A stretch of 64,000 nt of DNA, taken from NCBI RefSeq assembly GCF_004210375.1, contig NC_134829.1, forward strand, positions 54,800,107 through 54,864,106, given 5' to 3'. The DNA comes from Tachypleus tridentatus. Its lineage: Eukaryota; Arthropoda; Merostomata; Xiphosura; Limulidae. The position numbers were made by a program, and so were the translations under genes. Positions 37,101-49,100 of the stretch are shown here, piece after piece; position 1 is the first letter of the stretch, and every line of letters starts with the position of its first letter. The notes beneath the pieces were generated by a model. That model made no database searches. It was not told the origin of the DNA and saw only the letters and a program-made list of their open reading frames with translations.

Positions 37101-40100
37101 ATCAAAAGTTTCACATGACCTATTATAGTCCTTCACCTAAGCCTTCTTTACAGATGTTGAAGCAAAAGTACCCGTCCTCAGTGACGGTTTCTTTGTTTGG
37201 TTTGAATTTCGCGCAAAGCTAGACGAGGGCCATCTGCATTAGCCGTCCCTAATTTAGCAGTGTAAGACTAAACGGAAGACAGCTAGTCATCACCACCAAC
37301 CGCCAACTCTTGAGCTACTCTTTTACCATCGAATAGTGGAATTGACCGTCAAAATATAACGCCCCCATGGCTGCAAGGGCGAGCATATTTGGTGTGACGG
37401 GGATTTGAATACGCGATACTCGGATTACGAGTCGAATGCCTTAACCACCAGACCATGCCGGGCCCCAAAGTGACGGGAAAACTGTAAATTAATCTATCAA
37501 TTTAAATTATTTCATGAACTTTAAAATGTTTATTTATACCACCAATTGTGAAAAGTAATTGTTGAGTATTTCAGTCATGCTAAGAACTGCTCAATAATAA
37601 CATACGATAAATCTACATTTTTATTCTGTAACTTACGTCAAATTTTAGGCTCGTAATCTGAGGATCGCAGGTTCGAATCCCCAGTCACACCAAACATGCT
37701 CGCCCTTTCAACCGTAGGGGCGTTATATTGTGATGGTCAATTCCATTATTAATTGGTAAAATAGTAGCCCAAGAATTGGTGGTGGGTGGTGATGACTAGC
37801 TGCCTTCCCTGCTAATTATATTGTGACGGTCAATTCCACTATTAGTTTGTAAAATAGTAGCCCAAGAATTGGCTGTGTGTGGTGATGGCTAGCTGCCTTC
37901 CCTGCTAAATTAGGAACGGCTATTGCAGATAGCTCTCGTGTAGCTTTGCGCCAAATTCAAAAACAAAACAAACGTCACATTTTGAAACATGACTGATACT
38001 GTGATTAATTCCTAATAATTTATTGTAAAATATCCTGCTTGTGAAATATTGTTATTGATGTCTGTTCTACCGGCATTTCAAAAGTGAATGTTGAGGTTTG
38101 CCTGCGTGTACAGCTTTTCAAACGGGAAACAGACGAACGCTCAAATAAACACATACACACCACGGTTCACAGTAATATAAATATATATATATGTAAAACA
38201 ATAAACATAAAAAATATTGACGATACCCCATTGGCATATTTACTACCTACTAGAGTACTAGTAGTTTATAAGCCTAAAGAAAAATGGCTGTTATCAATAA
38301 GCAATGGTCGTTGTATTGTAAGGATATGTCCAAGATACTGAATTTCTTATCTGTATTCAGTTTCAGGAAAAAAATTGTTTGGTGTCTGTTTGTTTGTTTT
38401 TGAATTTCGCGCAAAGCTACTCGAGGGCTATCTGCGCTAGCCGTCCATAATTTAGCAGTGTAAGAATAAAGGGAAGGCAGCTAGTCATCACCACCCACCG
38501 CCAACTCTTGGGCTACTCTTTTGCCAACGAATAGTGGGATGGACCGTCACGTTATAACGCTCCCCCGGCTTAAAGGGCGAGCATGTTTGGTGCGACGAGG
38601 ATTCGAACCCGCGACCCTCGGATTACAAGTTGAACGCCTTAACACGCTTGGCCATGCCGGGCCAATGTTTGGTGTCAGAACTAATGTATCAAATCTGACT
38701 ATGGTTTATTATTATCAAGAGAGAGTAGTGATACACGTTTCAACCTTAATGCACAATGAAGATCCTTTATTAACTTATATATCTCCCAAACAAATATATT
38801 ACACGACTAGTTTAAACTCAGGACCACATCAACTGACAGTCCCCTAGTTGTGGATATGGGCCTCAGTTAGAACACTTAAATATTTTGTATGAAATGATTT
38901 CGTTGTAGTACGTTTACTTTTATCAGTTCTTCAGCTGCTACCGGTTTGTCAGATTTGATCTTTGGTTGTTGTGATGGCCAAACAAAATAACAAAACAATG
39001 CTTATTTAATATGTACAAACCAAAATATTTAAATTTCAAACAATATTCTAGCATAAGTCTGCGTAGCATACTTTTATATTCTGCACAGTTAGACTGTGGT
39101 TTATCATTTTAACCATATTATGATTCTAACAATAAAGTGCATATAAAAATCTTCACAAAGCACCAACAACCACATCTAAGCACACTTTAGAAAAAGTCCC
39201 ATAACAACCAGTATCTCAATATTTGTGTGGTGACAACCAAAGCTTATAAATTATGCACTTGGAGACGCATTAAAAACATAACGTAAGAACTTCTTTGCAA
39301 TAAGCAAGTGATTGGTCATGCGTTTGGAGATTTCAAAATCATAAGTTAGCTACTTACCTTATTAAGGTTACCAAATCCCAATCTCTGAATGGCGGCCACT
39401 TTCCAGTCTGGCAGTGGAGGAACAAATTGAACTGTGTTTAATACCGACTGGTTCCCTTGAACAGCTTGTTTGAGGACTCCCAAAGGGAGGGTACACAATA
39501 CAGCATCACCCTTAAAACTCATCAGTCCAGCATTTGTACGGGTATTATAAGCAAGAACTTCAACTCCTGATGAAGAAAAATGGCTGTTATTAATCGTAAT
39601 TTTCCATCTGTCCTGATTACTATTACACAAAATGTAAGCCTAAAGAAAAATGGCTGTTATTAATCGCAATGTTCAGTCTGTTCTAATTACTATTACACAA
39701 AATGTAAGCCTAAAGAAGAATGGCTGTTAACAATCGCAATGTTCAGTCTGTTCTAATTACTATTACACAAAATGTAAGCCTAAAGAAAAATGGCTGTTAT
39801 CAATCGCAATGTTCAGTCTGTTCTAATTACTATTACACAAAACGTAAACCTAAAGAAAAATGGCTGTTAACAATCGCAATGTTCAATCTGTTCTAATTAC
39901 TATTACACAAAATGTAAGCCTAAAGAAAAATGGCTGTTATTAATCGCAATGTTCAGTCTGTTCTAATTACTATTACACAAAATATAAGCCTAAAGAAAAA
40001 TGGCTGTTATCAATCGCAATGTTCAATCTGTTCTAATTACTATTACACAAAATGTAAGCCTAAAAGTGGTTAAAATAAGTACAAAATAACTTTGAACAAG

Positions 40101-43100
40101 TCTGTTTTATAAAAGCGAGGTTTATTTTGTATCTATTTCAACAACACAGGAAGTTTTTTTTTATTTCGCGCAAATCTACACGAGGACTACCTGCACTAGC
40201 CGTCCTTAATTTAGTAGTGTAAGATTAGAGGGAAGGCAGCTAGTCATCACCACCCACCACCAACTGTTGGGTTACTCTTTTACCAACGAATAGTGGGATT
40301 GACCGTCAAATTATAACGCCTCCACGGCTGAAAGAGCGAACATGTTTGGTGTGACGGGGATTCAAATCTGCGACCCTAAGATTACGAGTCGAACGCCTTA
40401 ACCCACCTGGCCAAGCCAAGCCAACAAAGGAAAAAAGAAAAGTTTACGTTTTTTTGCTTTAACAAATCCAGGCCTACCATCCACCTTATGACCCTAAATC
40501 AATATACGTCTTCAATTGTCGTCTTTGTATATTTCATTTTGTTTGTCTTAAGTGCACCACAGGCTATGTCCACTGCACAAAATCTAACTCCGGATTTTTG
40601 CGTTGTTAGTGAACTTCCTCTCTGACCCACCAGGTGGTACTTTATTGAGACTTTCACGTTTTATTTATCCACGTGCAGTAAGATAATTACCGAACAAATA
40701 ACACATTAGTGACACTTTTTTCTTTTTTAACTACAAATCTACACAATGGGCTATCTGCGATGTACCCACGCCCACAGTGGGTATCGAAACCCGAGGTTTA
40801 GCTTTCAAAGATTTCAGCTGCTGAGCCACTGGATGAATCTAAAACGATAACGCATGGTCCTCAGGGTTTTGATGAATAAATAACTCAATACTGTTGGCGT
40901 GTCGATATATTAAACACGTGCTTGTAAACGCTGATACAGAAATATACATATCTGTACCATTATCCTGTATAACATATTAGATGGTTAGATAAGGACGGCT
41001 AATTACGTCTTCACAGACAACTTACTCCAGGGAAACTGAATTTTACCAGAAGTACACTGAAAATCATAGGTTTTATACGGCACATTGTGAAATGTGTTTC
41101 AAAGCTGTGAACTATTAAATGTGCTACCTCTTCATACCCACCATGTGGTCTGAGTACTTCTATCTGTACCCAGGGTCGTAGAAGTACCTTTTCTATTTGG
41201 GGTGACGTGAGCCCAAGTTATGACATTTTTTTCAGTTATATTGCCAAAGTTCCATTGACCACACTCTTAATACCCATATTTAAATGCAACTGAGAAAATA
41301 ACGTAGGATGTACTTTACCATCTGGCAAAAAACAATCCATTTACATTTATTTACAATTTCGCGCAAAGCTACACGAGCTCTATCTCCGTCACCCGTCTCT
41401 AATTCAACAGTAACAGACAGAGGAAGCTGGCTCGCCATCACCACCCACCGCCAACTCTTTTAGCAATAAATAGCGTAAGATTGACCATCACTAACGTTAT
41501 AATGTATCCACGGCTGAAAGGGCGAACATGTTTGATGCGACGGGGTTATACATATAAGAGATTTTTATAATGCACAGATAAATTTATACATGTAAGATTA
41601 TCTGAAAACGACAGCATTATCTGGATTTACTACAAAACAACAAATAACATCGGAATGTATTCAACCCCAGAATATTTTCCCCCCATTCTTTAACAGACAA
41701 ATCTTAACAAAGTGAAGTATTTATAACCCATAACAACAAAAGATTTGTTTTATAAATGAACATTAATTGTTACAGTGGGGAATGAAAGTTAATGTATATT
41801 TTGTGTTTAAACCAGATAAATATAATGCTACCGTCCATCATATTTCTTTGATTTTAAAATAACGACATTTGTTTGTGTTTTTTTTTTTATAGCAAAGCCA
41901 CATCAGGCTATCTGCTGAGCACACCGAGGGGAATCAAACCCCTGATTTTAGCGTTGTAAATCCGGAGACACACCGCTGTACTAGCGGGGGGCAAATAACG
42001 ACACAGTACCAATAAGTTTAATTATGTTTTACACAGACTGTTGTTCAGAACTTATTGGGGACATGTGCCCCCCCATCCCCCGAGCATCTAGTTCCTTGAT
42101 ATCCCTCACACTGGTTAGTATGTTATTTCAAGTACCAATCTAAAACTGATGACAAACAGTTAATACAATGTTGATCTGAAGAGAAAGCAAGTCAGGGAAT
42201 TATAATGTTTCAGTGTCGTGTGTCTGATTAGGACAAGTAATGTTAAATGGGGTCTTGCATGTTCGCTTAAAAATACTCACGGTCTGTATGAACCGATAGG
42301 ACTATAAGGGAGGTAGCTGGTTAAAAGCACTCGCCGCCAACTCTCACCACTCTTATAAAGTGCCCACCGTCCCCGAACGATGACAAGACGCGAACCCGCA
42401 CAACCATATACCAGCATCCTCGGCCCTTTTAATGTGTGTGTGTGTGTGTGGGAGAGAGTGCCTTTGGAGACACCCTGTAGTTAAAATTGCACCAGTAACC
42501 CAATGTTTCGAGTGGCACGACAATATAAGAATTATATTATTACATTAATACCATTCAGTACAGAGCAGAAAGAAACAAAATTTAATTAGTACGGTTAAGT
42601 GCAACTTGATTAAAGACACGAAACAGCGACAAAGGCTTAACTCTCTCGTAAAATAGTCAAATTAGAGAAACGCACGTGCTTAAAAGTAAGTGAAAATTGA
42701 ATTAAATATCTCACGCATTAGATAAGCACACATATATATGTCGTTTTTTACAAGTTAATTTATAACATTAGTAAAACACAAAGGCCTTGCTAAATATATT
42801 TAATGAGTTTCAATGGTATTTAAATCTTCGCGGAATAAGTTTGTTTTTTTCTTTTTTAACGTTCCAAACGAAGCGCGTTGCAATTCTAATTTACCTTTCG
42901 GCAAGTTTGTTTTTAGAACTTTTTAACACGTGGTGTCTCATCCAAAATTTACAATAAAATGGAGCTTTAAACGCTTATTTAGGAGATAAGTTTCACATTT
43001 TAATTTGGGCAGTTGGAGCTTTGAAACGAATTAAATTTCACCGTGGATTAAGATCCAGATTTTCGCTACACACAGTTTACCAAACATTACTCCAAACTGG

Positions 43101-46100
43101 ATTTGTTACTCCTACATTTTCCAAATATCGTCCTTCGGTTAACATCTGAAAACGGCCCGACACGGCCAGGTGGTTAAGGCGCTCGATTCGTAATTTGAGG
43201 GTTCGAATCCCCGTTGCACCAAACGTACTCGCCATTTCAGCCGTGGGAGCATTATAATGTTACGGTGAATCTCACTATTCGTTGGTAAAAGAGAAGCTCT
43301 AGAGTTGGCGGTGGGTGGTGATGACTAGCTACCTTCCCTCTAGATTTACATTGCTACATTAAGGACGGCTAGCGCAGGTAGCCCTCGTGTAGCTTTGCGC
43401 GAAATTCAAGCCAAACATTTAAAAACCCCAATTAACAGGTATTATTTATCTTTTTAGGAACTTAGCCTTACGGTTGCAGGCCGCTTATGTCATTGATCAT
43501 GCGTGATTCCGGCTCGTTATTTACCTTGGCGAGGACTAAACTGTCATCTGTTTATAGGTTCATTACATGACTTAGAACATGGTTCTTACAGAAGGAAAAT
43601 TAGACTGATTTCAAATTTGCTCATATATATATAAGGAATGGACAAAGTGTCCTCCTTGAAAATGTTATAATTTGTTATATCCTTTATTAGATAATAGATA
43701 AATATGTAAAACTATATGTTTTTAGAACGTATTCGACGAGATCTGTTCAAATATGATCCTAAATCCTAGTTTTAACACTAACTATCGTACACACCCGAAC
43801 ATTTTATGATTTTAGTTACGTTTTCTCATAAAAATTGTTGTACACCTGCTGTAGTTTCTTACATCTCTTTATTCCAATTAGCCTACAAAGTCATCAGTCA
43901 AATGAATCTCAAGATGACACAAACCAGTTTCACAAGTTAGTATTTAGTAATCATTCCCTAGTATTTCAGTACTGCTTCACATCAACATGACATGCTTTCA
44001 AAGTGTTTGTACAGATGGTCCTGAGTGACTGACTGACTGTCATCGTTCTTTGAGTCCTTCAAAAAATTCATCTTCTCTGTTTGGCTTGCTATCCTTCGTT
44101 AATCGGTTTAACTCAGCCCATAAAATTTTCAATCAGATTGATATCAGGTGATTGACCCGGCCATTCCATATCATCAATTATCTTACTTCAAAGATATCTT
44201 TTATCGACTCCACAACTGAAGAGAAACTTGATTAATCATTTTGTAGGCTAATTGAAATCAAAGCATTTCTCTGGGTTCTTAAAATAAACTGTTGTGAAAA
44301 CATCAGATTGAAATACTGGGGCTAAGAACATGGACGTTGACGATAGTATCGACGTTCAGTCAACTGATACTAGCATGTTTACTGTTGGGACAGTTCAATA
44401 GACTATCAACACGTTAACATCAACGAATCTTATACATTGTACTCAAGAAGGATGTTTAATAAATCATCGGTTTTCACGTTGCAAAGGGACAAATTACCTT
44501 ATCACGTCATCTACTTCATCAAACAGATGGATCATTGTCAAACAGAAACACGTCATCTACTTCTTCAAACAGATATATCATTGTCAAACAGAAACACGTC
44601 ATCTACTTCTTCAAACAGATATATCATTGTCAAACAGAAACACGTCATCTACTTCTTCAAACAGATATATCATTGTCAAACAGAAACACGTCATCTACTT
44701 CATGAAACAGATATATCATTGTCAAACTGAAACACGTCATCTACTTCATCAAACAGATATATCATTGTCAAACTGAAACACGTCATCTACTTCATGAAAC
44801 AGATATATCATTGTCAAACTGAAACACGTCATCTACTTCATCAAACAGATAGATCATTGTCAAACTGAAACACGTCATCTACTTCATCAAACAGATAGAT
44901 CATTGTCAAACTGAAACACATCATCTACTTCATGAAACAGATAGATCATTGTCAAACTGAAACACGTCATCTACTTCATCAAACAGATATATCATTGTCA
45001 AACTGAAACACGTCATTACTTCATGAAACAGATATATCATTGTCAAACTGAAACACGTCATCTACTTCATGAAACAGATATATCATTGTCAAACTGAAAC
45101 ACGTCATCTATTTCATCAAACAGATATATCAATGTCAAACTGAAACACGTCATCTACTTCATGAAACAGATAGATCATTGTCAAACTGAAACACGTCATC
45201 TACTTCATCAAACAGATAGATCATTGTCAAACTGAAACATGTCATCTACTTCATGAAACAGATATATCATTGTCAAACTGAAACACGTCATCTACTTCAT
45301 CAAACAGATAGATCATTGTCAAACTGAAACACGTCATCTACTTCATGAAACAGATATATCATTGTCAAACTGAAACACGTCATCTACTTCATCAAACAGA
45401 TATATCATTGTCAAACTGAAACACATCATCTACTTCATGAAACAGATAGATCATTGTCAAACTGAAACACGTCATCTACTTCTTTAAACAGATATATCAT
45501 TGTCAAACTGAAACACGTCATCTACTTCATGAAACAGATATATCATTGTCAAACTGAAACACGTCATCTACTTCATGAAACAGATAGATCATTGTCAAAC
45601 AGAAACACGTCATCTACTTCATGAAACAGATATATCATTGTCAAACTGAAACACGTCATCTACTTCATGAAACAGATATATCATTGTCAAACTGAAACAC
45701 GTCATCTACTTCATGAAACAGATATATCATTGTCAAACTGAAACACGTCATCTACTTCATCAAACAGATGGATAAGTGTCAAACTGAAACACGTCATCTA
45801 CTTCATCAAACAGATGGATCATTGTCAAACTGAAACACGTCATCTACTTCATGAAACAGATAGATCATTGTCCAACTGAAACACGTCATCTACTTCATGA
45901 AACAGATAGTTCATTGTCAAAGTGAAACGTTATCTACTTGATCATACAGATAGTTCATTATCAAAGTGAAACATTATCTACTTGATCATACAGATAGTTC
46001 ATTATCAATGTGAAACATTATCTACTTGATCATACAGATAGTTCATTGTCAAAGTGAAACATTATCTATTTGATCATACAGATAGTTCACTGTCAAAGTG

Positions 46101-49100
46101 AAACATTATCTACTTGATCATACAGATAGTTCATTGTCAAAGTGAAACATTATCTACTTGATCATACAGATAGTTCATTGTCAAAGTGAAACATTATCTA
46201 CTTGATCAAACAGATAGTTCATTGTCAAAGTGAAACATTATCTATTTGATCATACAGATAGTTCATTGTCAAAGTGAAACATTATCTACTTGATCAAACA
46301 GATGGATCATTATCAAAGGGAAACATTATCTACTTAATTAAGCAGATAGATCATTGTCAAAGTGAAACATTATCTACTTGATCATACAGATAGTTCATTA
46401 TCAAAGTGAAACATTATCTACTTGATCATACAGATAGTTCATTGTCAAAGTGAAACATTATCTACTTGATTATACAGATAGTTCATTGTCAAAGTGAAAT
46501 ATTATCTACTTGATCATACAGATAGTTCACTGTCAAAGTGAAACATTATCTACTTGATCATACAGATAGTTCATTGTCAAAGTGAAACATTATCTACTTG
46601 ATCATACAGATAGTTCATTGTCAAAGTGAAACATTATCTACTTGATCATACTGATAGTTCATTGTTAAAGTGAAACATTATCTACTTGATCATACAGATA
46701 GTTCATTGTCAAAGTGAAACATTATCTACTTGATCATACTGATAGTTCATTGTCAAAGTGAAACATTATCTACTTGATCATACAGATAGTTCACTGTCAA
46801 AGTGAAACATTATCTACTTGATCATACAGATAGTTCATTGTCAAAGTGAAACATTATCTACTTGATCAAACAGATGGATCATTGTCAAAGTGAAACATTA
46901 TCTACTTGATCATACAGATGGATCATTATCAAAGTGAAACATTATCTACTTGATCATACAGATAGTTCATTGTCCAAGTGAAACATTATCTACTTGATCA
47001 AACAGATGGATTATTGTCAAAGTGAAACATTATCTACTTGATCATACAGATAGATCATTGTCAAAGTGAAACATTATCTACTTGATCATACAGATAGTTC
47101 ATTGTCAAAGTGAAACATTATCTACTTGATCATACAGATAGTTCACTGTCAAAGTGAAACATTATCTACTTGATCATACAGATAATTCATTGTCAAAGTG
47201 AAACATTATCTACTTGATCAAACAGATGGATCATTGTCAAAGTGAAACACGTCATCTACTTCATCAAATAGATAGATCACTGTTAAACTGAAACATGTCA
47301 TCTATTCAAAACAAACCAATCATCAGTTTTAAAATTATTTATTTGTTTTGTTTTTGAATTTCGGGCAAAGCGACACGAGGGCTATATGCAATATCCGTAT
47401 AAGACAAGAGAAAAGACAGCTAGTCATCACCACCCACCGCCAACTCTTTTACTAACGAATAGTGGAATTGACCGTCCAATAATAGCGCCCCACGGCTGAA
47501 ATGTCGAGCAAGTTTGGTGCGACGGAGATTCGAACCCGTAACCCTCGGATTACGAGTCAGAATATTTATTACAACTTGTCGTAAGTGTACCCGTTATAAT
47601 GATAATCCAGCCACTAAATTGAAGTTGATTTTGTGTGTGTTTGTTGTTAGGTGCAAAGATACAGAATGAGCTATTTGGAATTCACTCTCTACGAACATCT
47701 AAAGGGTATTTGTAATTATTTTTTGATAAATTGATAAATGATCTTAAATCTCACGTGTTTGTTCAGATGTATATATCAAATGATTAAGTGACACATAAAA
47801 TAAAGACACAGACAAACTGATACGGTGATGACAAAACGTTTGTAAAAAAATACCCAGAAAAAAAACAAACAACAACACGTAAAACATCGAAAATCGAGGT
47901 GAAAACATACCAAACTCGGCTGTGGTCAGCACGCAACTGACGAAGAGATGACGCAGAACGTATTGTTTAAGTACACAGCGATCACAATCTGAGCTCGAAA
48001 GCAAGATTTATTTTACATTTCTGTCTTTAAATTTATTTGAGGACCAACAACAATGACAGGTATTCGTGTTAACATTACTAACTAAGCGGTTTGTATTTGA
48101 CAGTAGAAAAAGACACTGTGGTTCACAAGGTTGTAGGAAACATATAAAACAACACTTTAGAACAAACCCCCCAAAGGCAGATTTCTCTAAACATACAAAC
48201 CATTGCTTACACTAAGCAAAACGAAATCTTCCTTTCGAATTTCTTAGTGTCAGGGTAATTTTCTAAAAGTTGGCATGTTCAATATTGCTACAACAAAGTG
48301 TCACTCTCTCTTTATAGTCTTGCGCTAATCGACAGGCACTGTAAAATAGATCGAATAATAAAATATTTTAAACTATCGCGTTGTCTAAGCTTGCGGTACT
48401 GTTTTGTTTACCGAGCTAATAATATTACTTATATGTGGCTTAGTCGGGTGGTTGGAGAGCATGACACGCCATATACGGGTAGAGGGTTGGAATACCCCTT
48501 AGCGTACATTCTCGTCTTTAGCTGAGAGGACGTTATGATGTACAGTAAATTCCACCATTCGTCAGTAAAAGAATAGCCCAAATGTTGGCGATGGGCGTTG
48601 TTAACTAGGCGCCTTGTTTCTTGTTTATCACCGCTACATTATTAGTTTCTTGTGAAATTCACAACAAACTAGATTTTTGTTATGAGCTTAGGGTAACGTA
48701 CACTTTTCTAAACTTGGAAATTTCTGTTTTACGATTTCGTAGCAATATTTTGTTTCAAACATATTTGATGGATTATTAGTAAACTTGTTACTACTGGTGA
48801 CTTTCAGTGAAATCCCTACAAATCCAGACAGGAATAGTTAACTAAGTATTACACTATCTGACGTTTGTGTCAAATGTTGAGAGGACATAACTGATAATAT
48901 AACTGATATACCAGGGTTGACTCAAGGGGGCTTCGAGTTCGAGAAACCTTTTTTGAAATTGTCAGCTGCTGTTAATATTAGTTTTATTAATGCTTTAGAA
49001 TGCTTTAAATGACTATATACAGATAGAATTAATGTGCCTAGCTCTAATATACATATTCACATGTCCTAGAAATCAAAACTCCTTACAAAGTACATCACTC

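Noticed and set aside
47744..48004. Minus-strand open frame with acceptor-like and donor-like edges ([17 protein letters not shown] then GTATGT)
   Set aside because: It would fall inside the KDM1A intron between exons A and B, which already join in phase. No family match is recognised.
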